DNA of 42,748 bases from Oscillospiraceae bacterium (GTDB lineage Bacteria > Bacillota > Clostridia > Oscillospirales > Oscillospiraceae): positions 1-42,748 of the forward strand of contig JAEEKA010000094.1 of assembly GCA_016282135.1 (NCBI GenBank), written 5' to 3'. The notes beneath the pieces were generated by a model. It did no database searches. It was not told the origin of the DNA and was given only the letters and a program-made list of their open reading frames with translations. A program made the position numbers and the translations under genes. The first letter of the stretch is position 1. Each line of letters starts with the position of its first letter. This document shows positions 6,196 to 15,033 of this stretch, piece after piece.

Positions 6196-9100
6196 ATGAA
6201 AAATCTGACCCGACTGGCAGCATTCGCGCTGTGTTTGGTGCTGGTCCTTTCCCTGCTGCCGCAGGCGAGCCTGACAGCCCATGCACAGACGGTCTCCGGC
6301 TCGTGCGGAAGTCATCTGACCTGGACCTTGGACACCGCCACCGGTCTGCTGAAAATCTCCGGCAGCGGCGAAATGGATTTCTACGATCCCTATTCTGATA
6401 ATCCCGCGCCTTGGAGTGCGTATTGCGGCTCCATAAAGAATATCAGCTTTCCGAGCGGGATCACAAGCATCGGCGCATACGCCTTTGTAGACTGCGTCGG
6501 CTTGACCAAGCTGGACGTCCCGGAGGGCGTGACCTTGATCGACTGGGCGGCGTTCAGCCGCTGTACCGGTCTGACCGAGGTTTCCCTCCCCGCAAGCCTG
6601 AAAAAAATCGGAGTCGGAGCCTTTGGAAGCTGCGCCGCCCTGACAAGCGTTACGCTTTCAGAGGGCTTGAAAACCGTTGATGGAAATGCGTTCAGCGGCT
6701 GCGCCGCGCTGAAAAGCGTAACGATCCCTGCCAGCGTGACGAGCATTGACAGCATGGCGTTTGGGTACTGCTATGACCCCAACACAGGAGCCCCCACGCC
6801 TGTGACCAATTTCACAATCTACGGCTATCCGGATACGGCTGCTCAGGACTACGTGGAAAGCAACGGCTTTACGTTTGTCTCTCTTTCCGGCGACCTCACG
6901 ATTGTTTCCGGCACCTGCGGGATGGATCTGACCTGGACCCTGGACACCTCCACCGGTCTGCTGACCATTGAGGGCAGCGGCGAAATGTGGGAGCCCGATC
7001 CGGAGTGGGGAGCTTACAGGACCTCCGTTACTGCGATCTCTTTCCCGGAAGGCTTGACGGCGATCTGCTTCGGCGCATTTTCGTCCTTCACCGAATTGAC
7101 GAGTCTTTCATTCCCGGACAGCCTGGTAAGAATTGAAAACGGCGCTTTTCAAGAGTGCAGCAGCCTTTCCAGCGTTGCATTGAACCGAGGCTTGAAGCAA
7201 ATTGACGATTACGCGTTCATTTCCTGCAATGCCATGACCTCCATTACAATTCCGACGACGGTGAACGAGATCGGTTCCTATGCGTTTGGTTATGACGTGA
7301 CACCCGAGGGAGAAATCGTAAAAGAGGAAGCATTCACAATTGTCGGTGCTCCGGGAACTGCCGCGGAGAGCTATGCGGAAGCAAATGGGTTTACGTTTGA
7401 TCCCGCCCTGCCCAAGGAGCCCATTACCGGAGAATGCGGCGTAGACGGCGACAACCTCATCTGGACCTTTGACGAGGATACCGGCGTGCTGACCATCGAA
7501 GGCAGCGGCGCAATGGCGGAATATGACCCTTGGGATTATATTTACAACAACGGCCCCGATCTTTGCCCGCCCTGGTTCGATTACCGGGAGAGCATTCTCG
7601 AGGTCGTGCTGCCGGAGGGCTTGACTGTCATTGGCGGCTGGGCATTTTTCGACTGCGCCAACCTAAAAAGCGTCAATCTCCCGGCGGGTCTGACTGCCAT
7701 TGCGCATGACGCGTTTCGCGCCTGTCCCGCTTTGACCGGCATCGTTTTCCCCGAAAGCCTGACTGAAATCGGCTATTATGCGTTCAATGAATGCACAGCT
7801 CTGACCGGCGTGATCGTTCCGGATGGTGTAACGTCCGTCGGGGAAGGTGCGTTCTACGATTGCACCGGTCTTACAAGCGCTGTTCTTCCCGAAGGCATCA
7901 CGAAGCTTAAAATGATGCTGTTTTCCGGCTGCACCAAGCTGACCGATGTTTCCCTCCCGGAAAGCCTGACTGCGATCGATGAAGGGGCTTTTAAAAACTG
8001 CACCAGCCTGCAGAATCTTGTCGTTCCGGAGGCTGTAACAACTATAGGCGCCAATGCGTTTGGGGGCTGCACAAGCATGGAAAGCATCACCCTTCCGGCG
8101 CAAATGACAGCCATCGGGGACGGCGCCTTTGCAGGCTGCTCCGCTCTGACCGGTATTGTCGTTCCCGAGGGCGTAGAAGAGTTGGGCTTGTTTGTTTTCA
8201 GCAACTGCACCAACCTGCAGAGCATCACCTTCCCGAGAAGCCTGAAGCGGATCGGCGAGGAGGTACTCACCAATAATACCGCCCTGAAAAGCATCACCCT
8301 TTATGAGGGCCTGGAGAGCATCGGCTCCTATGCGTTCCATGACTGCACCGCGCTGGAAAATCTTACCCTTCCGGAGGGGTTGAGGATCATTGGTTATAAC
8401 GCGTTTTTTAATTGCCCGCGCATGACCTCCGTAACCATTCCCGCATCCGTGACCGTGATCAGCCCGTATGCATTCGGCTATTGCTACGGTGGGAGCTCCG
8501 AAAGGGTGGAGAACTTCACTATCTGCGGCGTATGGGATTCCGAGGCAATGCACTATGCGATCGAGAATGAATTCTACTTTGTCCCGACGCCGGAGAGTGT
8601 TCCTTATTCCGGTTCCTGCGGCGCGGCGGGGGACAATCTCACCTGGGCCTTTGACAAGGAAACCGGCGTTCTGACCATTAAGGGCAGCGGCGCAATGGAG
8701 GATTTTACCGAGAAGTTTTGCCCTTGGGCCAGCCATCGTGAGAGCATGACTGCAGTCGTCCTGCCGGAGGGCATCACAAGCGTTGGAGACTATGCATTCA
8801 GCGGCTGCTCCACGCTGACGGAAATCGACGTTCCTATCGGTGTGGAAACGATTGGCTGCTGTGCCTTTTCGGACTGTACCGGCCTGGCCCGTGTGAGCCT
8901 CCCGCAGGGCCTGCAGATGATCTCCTACTCCGCGTTCACCAATTGCAGCAGCTTGACCGAGATTGCCCTTCCGGAGGGCCTGACCGTTATTAGCAGCGGC
9001 ACGTTCAGCGGGTGCACCGGCCTCAGTACCGTAACGCTCCCTGACAGCCTGCAAACCATTGACGACTTTGCATTTTGCGAATGCACCGCTCTGACCGGCA

Positions 9101-10008
9101 TCTCTTTCCCGCAGGGGCTGAAGCTAATTGGTGGATTCGCGTTTGCCGGCTGCTCCGGTCTGACGCGCCTCAGCTTCCCGGAAGGCTTGAGGCGAATCTG
9201 CGGCTCCGCCTTCCAGGACTGCACCGGCTTGACTGAAGTAACCATTCCGGAAGGCGTGACCAGCATCGAGTTTTACGCTTTTTGTAATTGCCCGCTGCTG
9301 ACCTCTGTGACGATCCCCATGTCGGTAAGCCTCGTCAACGAAGCCGCCTTTGGCTACGTTGATTACCAGGAGAAAGTTGAAAACTTCACCGTCTATGGGG
9401 TCAAGAACTCTGTAGCCCAGGCCTATGCACAGGAGAACGGCTTCCATTTTGTCCCCATTGCGGTAAACAACCCCTTTGTAGACGTGAAGGAGGAGGATTT
9501 CTTCTTTATGCCTGTCATGTGGGCGGTATCCGCCAAGGTCACCGGCGGCACCGACGAGACCCATTTCTCCCCCAACCAGACCGTTCAGCGCTGCGATTCC
9601 ATGGTCTTCTTCTGGGCCGCCAAGGACCGTCCCGAGCACTTCACGGAAGAGAGCCCCTTCAAGGACGTCAAAAAGAAGCATTGGTACTATGACGCCGTCA
9701 TGTGGGCCGTGGAGAACGAGATCACCGGCGGCACGGACGCCACCCACTTCAGCCCTAAGCAGACCTGCTCCCGCAGCGAGATCCTGCAGTTCCTCTACGC
9801 CGCCGAAGGCAAGCCTGCCTACACGATTGACAACCCCTACTCCGACGTGAAGAACAAGCATTGGTACAAGGACAGCGCTATCTGGGCCTACGAAAACGGC
9901 CTGGAAAAGGGCGAGAACGGCAAGTTCAAGGCCACAACCCCCTGCACCCGGGGCTATGTGGTCACCTACCTCTACCGCTACCTGACCGGCCTGGAGCTGG
10001 CGGAGTAA
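6196..10008 (+). CDS. BspA-like leucine-rich repeat surface protein with SLH domains
   Basis: A 1270-residue secreted protein. A signal peptide (MKNLTRLAAFALCLVLVLSL, ending near AHA) is followed by four modules, each opening with a GxCG...LTWTxDxxTGxLxIxGSGxM segment (nucleotides near 6298, 6904, 7426 and 8605). Each module continues with BspA-type (LRR_5) repeats of the form 'LPEGLTSIGxxAFxxCTxLTxVxIP' and closes with an 'NFTIxG...A..YAxxNGFxFV' segment. The last 180 or so residues are three SLH domains (FVDVKEEDFFFMPVMWA, FKDVKKKHWYYDAVMWA, YSDVKNKHWYKDSAIWA), which bind secondary cell-wall polymers. The start at 6196 follows GGAGG at 6183-6187; an in-frame ATG at 6043 precedes an unlikely leader. 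Related proteins act in adhesion, but no ligand can be inferred. The LRR part looks less G+C-rich than the SLH part. Confidence 0.92.
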   Translation: MKNLTRLAAFALCLVLVLSLLPQASLTAHAQTVSGSCGSHLTWTLDTATGLLKISGSGEMDFYDPYSDNPAPWSAYCGSIKNISFPSGITSIGAYAFVDCVGLTKLDVPEGVTLIDWAAFSRCTGLTEVSLPASLKKIGVGAFGSCAALTSVTLSEGLKTVDGNAFSGCAALKSVTIPASVTSIDSMAFGYCYDPNTGAPTPVTNFTIYGYPDTAAQDYVESNGFTFVSLSGDLTIVSGTCGMDLTWTLDTSTGLLTIEGSGEMWEPDPEWGAYRTSVTAISFPEGLTAICFGAFSSFTELTSLSFPDSLVRIENGAFQECSSLSSVALNRGLKQIDDYAFISCNAMTSITIPTTVNEIGSYAFGYDVTPEGEIVKEEAFTIVGAPGTAAESYAEANGFTFDPALPKEPITGECGVDGDNLIWTFDEDTGVLTIEGSGAMAEYDPWDYIYNNGPDLCPPWFDYRESILEVVLPEGLTVIGGWAFFDCANLKSVNLPAGLTAIAHDAFRACPALTGIVFPESLTEIGYYAFNECTALTGVIVPDGVTSVGEGAFYDCTGLTSAVLPEGITKLKMMLFSGCTKLTDVSLPESLTAIDEGAFKNCTSLQNLVVPEAVTTIGANAFGGCTSMESITLPAQMTAIGDGAFAGCSALTGIVVPEGVEELGLFVFSNCTNLQSITFPRSLKRIGEEVLTNNTALKSITLYEGLESIGSYAFHDCTALENLTLPEGLRIIGYNAFFNCPRMTSVTIPASVTVISPYAFGYCYGGSSERVENFTICGVWDSEAMHYAIENEFYFVPTPESVPYSGSCGAAGDNLTWAFDKETGVLTIKGSGAMEDFTEKFCPWASHRESMTAVVLPEGITSVGDYAFSGCSTLTEIDVPIGVETIGCCAFSDCTGLARVSLPQGLQMISYSAFTNCSSLTEIALPEGLTVISSGTFSGCTGLSTVTLPDSLQTIDDFAFCECTALTGISFPQGLKLIGGFAFAGCSGLTRLSFPEGLRRICGSAFQDCTGLTEVTIPEGVTSIEFYAFCNCPLLTSVTIPMSVSLVNEAAFGYVDYQEKVENFTVYGVKNSVAQAYAQENGFHFVPIAVNNPFVDVKEEDFFFMPVMWAVSAKVTGGTDETHFSPNQTVQRCDSMVFFWAAKDRPEHFTEESPFKDVKKKHWYYDAVMWAVENEITGGTDATHFSPKQTCSRSEILQFLYAAEGKPAYTIDNPYSDVKNKHWYKDSAIWAYENGLEKGENGKFKATTPCTRGYVVTYLYRYLTGLELAE

Positions 10009-10074
10009 CTCCTGCCCGCAGAGGGCCACGTCCTCAACGCCCCCCGGCCTGTTCGGTGGGACAGGCATCCGGCA

Positions 10075-10100
10075 ATTTTTCGCCTGCGGCTCAAAATGAC
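10075..10100 (-). repeat. Degraded CATTCTGAGCG-type module
   Basis: The reverse complement of this stretch resembles the 2829-2855 module (here ATTTTTCGCCTGCGGCTCAA followed by AATGAC). The remainder of 10009-10140 contains no gene or other recognisable element. Confidence 0.5.
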
Positions 10101-10140
10101 GTGCGGGGGGCCGGCAAGACGCAGGCTCCCGCATAAGGAA

Positions 10141-10177
10141 ACAAGACGCTGGCTCACGGGTTGAGTCAGCGTCTTGT
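10141..10177. terminator. Hairpin between convergent genes
   Basis: The stem ACAAGACGCTG pairs with CAGCGTCTTGT, extended by CTCA/TGAG. It lies about 130 nt after the LRR gene and overlaps the stop codon of the convergent membrane-protein gene. The T-tract is weak in both directions, so termination strength is uncertain. Confidence 0.5.
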
Positions 10178-10849
10178 ATATTCCCTGATCAAAGAATAGG
10201 CTTCTTCCCCTTTCGCCTTGGGCAGGCGGAGAACAAAGAGTTTTCCCCGGTTGTGCAATCGATACTGCCAGACGAAGCGCTCCGTGAATTCCCCGCAGCC
10301 CTGGAGCCGAAGGAGCAACGTCGCGCCAAAAGCGGATTCCAGAATCTTCACATCATGGAGCTCACTGCGGTGGAGCGTCTTTATGAGCTTGCCGGTGCCA
10401 AGCGTCGCTTCCGGCGATGCGCCGTGGGAAAGCCGGTCCATAATGATGTCCGGCTCAAATTCGTCCGGGAAGCCGCGCACAGGGGGCGTCTCTTCTTTCC
10501 GCGTCAGCGGAGACTCATTCCCGGAAAGCCTTGTTTGCCGGGCGTGCTTCGGAAGCGCAAGGATATTGAAATAAAACATCCACCCGCCGTACCACCAAAG
10601 GATTTGGATCGCCCGGTCTGTAAACTCATAGATCTTATAAAACTGCAGCAGCCATGAGCACAACAGGGAGAAGGCACCGGCTCCCGCAAAGGACAGGATC
10701 AGCACCAGCGTGTCACTGATGCTTTCAGAGAACAGCCACTGAATGACGGTCTGCGCGAAAAAGCAAAGCAGGGAAAAGGGGAAAAAGAAAGAAGCGAGGG
10801 ACAGCAGGATGCGGATGGGCTCCCGAATGCACCGCACCTTGAAATACAT
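10166..10849 (-). CDS. Hypothetical multi-pass membrane protein
   Basis: I do not recognise a family. The 227-residue product has three hydrophobic stretches near residues 11-35, 45-67 and 80-100, then a soluble C-terminal half of about 120 residues that is charged and contains an RLQGCGEFTERFVWQYRLHN segment. It starts one nucleotide after the nrdR stop codon (TAA 10851-10853), with a GGAAG-like SD inside the end of nrdR, so it is almost certainly cotranscribed with nrdR. The adjacency alone does not imply a link to ribonucleotide reduction. Its stop codon falls within the hairpin at 10141-10177. Confidence 0.75.
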   Translation of the reverse strand: MYFKVRCIREPIRILLSLASFFFPFSLLCFFAQTVIQWLFSESISDTLVLILSFAGAGAFSLLCSWLLQFYKIYEFTDRAIQILWWYGGWMFYFNILALPKHARQTRLSGNESPLTRKEETPPVRGFPDEFEPDIIMDRLSHGASPEATLGTGKLIKTLHRSELHDVKILESAFGATLLLRLQGCGEFTERFVWQYRLHNRGKLFVLRLPKAKGEEAYSLIREYTRR

Positions 10850-10850
10850 C

Positions 10851-11306
10851 TTATTTTTCTTCCAAAATCTTGTTCAGCTCCTGCATGAAGCTGTGGATGT
10901 CCTTGAACTGGCGGTAGACGGAGGCAAAGCGGACGTAGGCCACCTCGTCCAGGGCCTTAAGCCGCTCCATGACCTGCTCGCCGATGTACTCCGTGGTAAT
11001 CTCCCGCTCCAGAGAATTCTGCACCAGAGACTCGATCTCGTTCACCGCCTGCTCCAGTTCCTGCATGGACACCGGCCGCTTCTCACAGGCCCGGAGCATG
11101 CCGTTCATGATCTTGTTCCGGTCAAAGGCCTGGCGGCTGTTGTCCCGCTTGACCACAATAATGGGCAGACTTTCCACAGTCTCATAGGTGGTAAATCGCT
11201 TCTGGCAGTTGAGGCATTCCCGGCGGCGGCGAATACTGGTCCCATCCTCGGAATGGCGGGAATCGACGACCTTGCTCTCCTGGAACCCGCAGTGCGGACA
11301 CTTCAT
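10851..11306 (-). CDS. nrdR: Transcriptional repressor NrdR
   Basis: Nucleotide-sensing repressor of ribonucleotide reductase genes. The 151-residue product has the N-terminal zinc ribbon with cysteines at 3, 6, 31 and 34 ([33 protein letters not shown]) and a central ATP-cone ([20 protein letters not shown]), which binds ATP or dATP. Length is normal for the family (about 150). A good extended -10 promoter lies 30 nt upstream. No ribonucleotide reductase gene is in the window, and I do not see an obvious NrdR-box pair in front of nrdR itself. The downstream membrane-protein gene is one nucleotide away. Confidence 0.97.
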   Translation of the reverse strand: MKCPHCGFQESKVVDSRHSEDGTSIRRRRECLNCQKRFTTYETVESLPIIVVKRDNSRQAFDRNKIMNGMLRACEKRPVSMQELEQAVNEIESLVQNSLEREITTEYIGEQVMERLKALDEVAYVRFASVYRQFKDIHSFMQELNKILEEK

Positions 11307-11335
11307 AATAATCCCCCTCAGAATTAGTTTTGTCT

Positions 11336-11364
11336 ATTATAGCAAATCCATCTCCGTCTGTCCA
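11336..11364 (-). promoter_or_regulatory. Promoter of nrdR
   Basis: On the minus strand, TGGACA (11359-11364), a 17-nt spacer and TATAAT (11336-11341), with TG one base before the -10 (extended -10). It sits 30 nt upstream of the nrdR ATG. Confidence 0.8.
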
Positions 11365-11384
11365 GAGAAATTTTATGTAAATCA

Positions 11385-11416
11385 AAAGAGCCGGCACGAA
11401 AACGTGCCGGCTCTTT
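11385..11416 (-). terminator. Intrinsic terminator of the DUF2207-mnmA-glycosidase-lipoprotein run
   Basis: Perfect 14-bp stem AAAGAGCCGGCACG with a 4-nt loop, followed on the minus strand by TTTTGATTT. It lies 10 nt after the lipoprotein stop codon, and upstream of the nrdR promoter in the same orientation. Confidence 0.9.
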
Positions 11417-11426
11417 GGTTCCCGGT

Positions 11427-12338
11427 TCAGTTGGCTTGGTTGATGCCCAGGTTGATGGCGTGGAAATAGTAATCCGCGCCGGCCAGGGAAACGATAGGGG
11501 CAATGACCACAATGTCCCCGTTGGCGTCCGGGTAGGCCATCAGCTCCAGGTTCACAAACTCCGGGCTGTCTACCCGGGCCAGGGCGTCCACGTAGCCGTA
11601 GGACTCCCGCTGATCCTCGGGGATGGTCTTGTACATATCCTCGAAGGTCTCCCGGAACCGGGTCTTGCAGGCCTCCAGAAAAGCCTCCTGAGAGACGCCC
11701 ATCTTTTCCAGCAGAGCCGGGGTATCCAGGCGGCGGCCGGCGGCGGTGTCGTAGCAGTAGATGCCGTAGTCCTCAAAGCTCCAATCCCAGTGGGCGATGA
11801 CCACCAGAGTCAGCACGTTGTTCCAGACCTCTCCGTGGTAGCCCACGTGATCGCAGCCCAGGCTGGCATTCTCCCGCATGGCCTCCTCCTGCTCCCGGAT
11901 GATGCCGCCGAATAACTCATCGATTTCGGCGTTGATGGCCAGGGCGTCGGGGGTCTCGGCAGCCAGGCAGGGCAGGCCGTAGGAATAGGTGTAGGTGTTT
12001 TCGCTGGAATCGGTGTAGGCACCCTGCATGTACAGAGCCTCGTCCATCAGGGACCAGGGATCTACCGGTTCGCCGGTGGGCTCGGTAGGGGCTTGGGTGA
12101 TGGGGGCCTCCGTGGTGGGCGCAGCCGTTGTGGGGGGCTCCGTGGTGGGCTCCGCGGTGGTGACGGGAGCCGCAGTGGTGGTCACAGGCGCAGGATCCGC
12201 GGTGGTAACAGGCTCTGTGGCCGCGGCAGTGGTCTCCGGGCCGGGATTCGCGGTGGAGCTGGGAACAGGCTTGTCGTCCGAGCAGCCCGCCAGCAGCACG
12301 AAAACCAGCACCAGAGCAAGAGAAATCATCTTTTTCAT
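11427..12338 (-). CDS. Lipoprotein with Thr/Pro-rich linker, function unknown
   Basis: Signal peptide with lipobox LLAGC (lipidated cysteine at residue 19), then about 75 residues made almost only of T, P, A, E and V (TTAAAPVTTAEPTTEPP-like), a wall-spanning linker. A globular domain of about 200 residues follows, with features of extracytoplasmic DUF3298/RsiV-like proteins (TYTYSYGLPCLAAETPDALAINAEI; a beta-rich core; GYVDALARVDSPEFVNLELMAYP). That domain match is tentative. It lies 48 nt after the phosphodiester glycosidase gene and ends at a strong terminator, so it is probably the last gene of that operon. A similar TPE-rich linker occurs in the L,D-transpeptidase lipoprotein at 39909-40979, suggesting a common surface-display style. 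Confidence 0.8.
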   Translation of the reverse strand: MKKMISLALVLVFVLLAGCSDDKPVPSSTANPGPETTAAATEPVTTADPAPVTTTAAPVTTAEPTTEPPTTAAPTTEAPITQAPTEPTGEPVDPWSLMDEALYMQGAYTDSSENTYTYSYGLPCLAAETPDALAINAEIDELFGGIIREQEEAMRENASLGCDHVGYHGEVWNNVLTLVVIAHWDWSFEDYGIYCYDTAAGRRLDTPALLEKMGVSQEAFLEACKTRFRETFEDMYKTIPEDQRESYGYVDALARVDSPEFVNLELMAYPDANGDIVVIAPIVSLAGADYYFHAINLGINQAN

Positions 12339-12386
12339 GATGTCATATTCCTCCTTATCTCAGTAACCGGAATGGGATCGGCATTG

Positions 12387-13874
12387 TTATTCGCCCACGT
12401 AGACCCAGGCGTTGGGCAGATAACGGCCCTGGGGAATTGAAGAGTTGGAGCAGCGCATCACCGGCTCGCCCCGATACCACATGATGGCAGTGGTGCCGCC
12501 GTCGCAGTTCATGGCCGTCTGGCAGTCATGCTGCATGAAGATATCTCTGCAGATCGCCAGGGAACAGCCCCAGGAACCGCCCGCGCCGCGGCCCTCCACG
12601 CAGAGCATCATGATTTCGCCCCGCTTGGACTGACCGATGCAGGCTCTGGGGTTCAACTCCGTCCAGTAGCCGATGTCCAGCGGATCGCCGTTGACCACCA
12701 TCGCCGGCTGGAATTCCATGGCGTCGGTGGTGTCGGAGCCGACCTTTTCATAGGTGTTCGTAATATAGAACCAGTTGTTCTCATGGAGCTCCAGACGCTT
12801 ATAGCCCCACTTGAAGGGCTCGCCGCTGTAGCTCTTGCCGTCGCACATGGCATAGCCCGCGACCTTGCCGCCGCTGCCCTTGCCCTCCGGATCGTCAAAC
12901 CCGGAGCCGGTCATGGCCAGAACGCCGCCGTTCCGTTTGGCGATGGTCCCGGCGGTCTCGCCGTATCCGTCGGTCTTTCCGCCCACGATTGCCACCTTAG
13001 CCGAGGGGAAGAGGTGAAGCCGTTCCGGCAGCTTGCCGATAGCCAGCACGCCCCGGGCGCCGTCGCAGTCCACCTCCAGCAGGAGGATCCGGTTTTCCAC
13101 GTCAATGGCCAGGACCTTTTCTCCCAGCTTGGTGCGGATGGAGGTACCGTCGCTGTCCAGGCTGGATTCATTCACCAGCATGTGCATATAGCCGTTTTCC
13201 AAAGCGTCGGGGTGATCCGTGAAGTAGGCCTCGGCGCTTTCCACGTCCAGCTCGTAGAACATGCTGTAAAACTGCTTCTGCTCCGGGCTCAGTTCCTTGA
13301 ACACCTCGCCGCCGGACCAGGTGCCCGTGGGCTCCGTCCAGCCGGTGGGGTCCGGATTGCTCTCGAGAACCACGGCAGGGTCCGTAGAGTTTTGGTCCTC
13401 CTGTTCGGCTATGGCCGCATTCTTTTGCCTTTCGATTTCGTCCACCTGGGAGGCGGGGAAGTAGTAGGTAGCCAGGCCCTGGTGCCACATGGTGGACATG
13501 GCGGTCTTGATCCAGATATCCCGGTACTTCTTCACAAAGGGAATATTGGAAAAGACCACAATCAGGTAGAGAATGACAAAAATCAGGAACAGGCAGAGCA
13601 GCCGTTTCCAGGCCCGGGCGCGGTACACCAACCAGGCCAGGGCGACGGCCCCCAGGATAAACAGTACCAGCAGCATCAAATTGACCGCCTTGCCGGCCTG
13701 GAAGGCCTGCTGCCTGTGGGTAAGCTGCATGATGATGGTATAGAGCAGGAACAGGTCCAGCAGCAGAAGCAGGGAATACAGAATCTGTTTCCCGGCGGAA
13801 GCGGCCCGGACTCCTGTTTTGGCGCGGCGGGCCGAAAAGCGTCCGCCCTGCGCGTTGCCGTTAAAAGTGCCCAT
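12387..13874 (-). CDS. Membrane-anchored phosphodiester glycosidase family protein
   Basis: A 495-residue protein. Hydrophobic segments near residues 31-50, 65-83 and 91-110 anchor it, and a large extracytoplasmic region follows. The C-terminal 200 or so residues fit the NAGPA/phosphodiester glycosidase fold (PF09992): IGQSKRGEIMMLCVEGRGAG, DIFMQHDCQTAMNCDGGTTA with the conserved D-G-G, and a final GRYLPNAWVYVGE. Relatives hydrolyse N-acetylglucosamine-1-phosphodiesters. Here a cell-wall glycan or teichoic-acid-type substrate is plausible but unproven. It lies 97 nt downstream of mnmA and 48 nt upstream of the lipoprotein gene, in the same direction. Confidence 0.85.
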   Translation of the reverse strand: MGTFNGNAQGGRFSARRAKTGVRAASAGKQILYSLLLLLDLFLLYTIIMQLTHRQQAFQAGKAVNLMLLVLFILGAVALAWLVYRARAWKRLLCLFLIFVILYLIVVFSNIPFVKKYRDIWIKTAMSTMWHQGLATYYFPASQVDEIERQKNAAIAEQEDQNSTDPAVVLESNPDPTGWTEPTGTWSGGEVFKELSPEQKQFYSMFYELDVESAEAYFTDHPDALENGYMHMLVNESSLDSDGTSIRTKLGEKVLAIDVENRILLLEVDCDGARGVLAIGKLPERLHLFPSAKVAIVGGKTDGYGETAGTIAKRNGGVLAMTGSGFDDPEGKGSGGKVAGYAMCDGKSYSGEPFKWGYKRLELHENNWFYITNTYEKVGSDTTDAMEFQPAMVVNGDPLDIGYWTELNPRACIGQSKRGEIMMLCVEGRGAGGSWGCSLAICRDIFMQHDCQTAMNCDGGTTAIMWYRGEPVMRCSNSSIPQGRYLPNAWVYVGE

Positions 13875-13971
13875 TTGGGTTCCTCCTGTAGGATGGGATT
13901 TGCAATAAACGAAGAAAAGATTTCTCGAAATTCACGTATTCAGACGACGGAAAACGGAAAAAGTTCCGTCC

Positions 13972-15033
13972 TCACGCCAGCTCGCCGCCGCCCAGGACCC
14001 GATCGCCGTCGTAGACCACGGCGGATTGGCCGGGCGTGATGGCCCGCTGGGGCTGGTCGAAGTCCAGGCGGACGCAGCCCTCCTCCAGGGGCGTCAGCAG
14101 GCAGGGCTGCTCCGGGTGCCGGTAGCGGATCTTGGCCGCACAGCGAATGGGCCCGGGGGGCGCCTCGCCGGAGATCCAGTGGAAGTCCGGCACAAGGGCA
14201 GTTTGGGAGAACAGAGCCTCCTTGGGCCCCAGGGTGACGGTGTTGGCGGCAGGGTCGATACGGACCACGTAGTAGGGCTGATCGAAGGACAGGCCCAGGC
14301 CCCGGCGCTGACCCACGGTGTAGTGGATGATGCCCCGGTGGCGGCCCAGGACCCTTCCATGCAGGTCCACAAAGTCGCCGGGCGCCGGGGTAATCCCCGT
14401 CCGCAGTTGAATGACCCGGGCATAGTCCCCGTCGGGGACGAAGCAGATGTCCTGGCTGTCCGGCTTGCGGGCGTTCACAAAGCCCTGGGCCTCCGCGATG
14501 GCCCGGACCTCCGGTTTGGTAAGCTTCCCCAAGGGGAAGCGGGTATGGGCTAGCTGATCCTGATTCATCTGATAAAGCACATAGCTCTGGTCCTTCTCCG
14601 GGTCCAGGGCCTTTTTCAGGACCCAGCGGCCGTCCTCTTCCTCGATCCGGGCGTAGTGGCCGGTAACGATCACGTCGCAGCCCAGCTCCCTGGCCCGGTG
14701 ATAGAGACGGGAAAATTTCAGGTAATGGTTGCAGTCGATGCAGGGATTGGGGGTCCGGCCGGCCAGATAGGAGGCCACGAACTTGTCGATGACCCGCTCC
14801 CGGAAATCGTCGGAAAAATTGAAGACATGGTGGGGGATCCCCAGCCGGTAGGCCACGGCCCGGGCGTCCTCCACGTCGTCCAAGGAGCAGCAGCTATGCT
14901 CCCGGGAGACCCCCGCGTCCTCATTCTGGTACAGCTTCATGGTGCAGCCCACGCAGTCCCAGCCGGCCTGCTCCATCAGCAGGGCCGCCACAGCGGAATC
15001 CACGCCGCCGCTCATGGCAATCAAAGCTTTCAT
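13972..15033 (-). CDS. mnmA: tRNA-specific 2-thiouridylase MnmA
   Basis: Installs the 2-thio group on U34 of tRNAs for Lys, Glu and Gln, using ATP and a relayed persulfide. The 353-residue product has the PP-loop SGGVDSA at residues 8-14, a first catalytic cysteine in [12 protein letters not shown] (C101) and the second in [10 protein letters not shown] (C197), plus the C-terminal beta-barrel region. Its start overlaps the stop of the upstream DUF2207 gene by four bases (ATGA, 15030-15033), so translation is coupled. The cysteine desulfurase partner is not in the window. A second cysteine next to the first catalytic position (C98) is not unusual in Clostridia. Confidence 0.96.
   Translation of the reverse strand: MKALIAMSGGVDSAVAALLMEQAGWDCVGCTMKLYQNEDAGVSREHSCCSLDDVEDARAVAYRLGIPHHVFNFSDDFRERVIDKFVASYLAGRTPNPCIDCNHYLKFSRLYHRARELGCDVIVTGHYARIEEEDGRWVLKKALDPEKDQSYVLYQMNQDQLAHTRFPLGKLTKPEVRAIAEAQGFVNARKPDSQDICFVPDGDYARVIQLRTGITPAPGDFVDLHGRVLGRHRGIIHYTVGQRRGLGLSFDQPYYVVRIDPAANTVTLGPKEALFSQTALVPDFHWISGEAPPGPIRCAAKIRYRHPEQPCLLTPLEEGCVRLDFDQPQRAITPGQSAVVYDGDRVLGGGELA

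Noticed and set aside
13947..13971. Weak hairpin GACGGAA...TTCCGTC after mnmA as a terminator
   Set aside because: Seven-base stem with an 11-nt loop and no T-tract; too weak to call.
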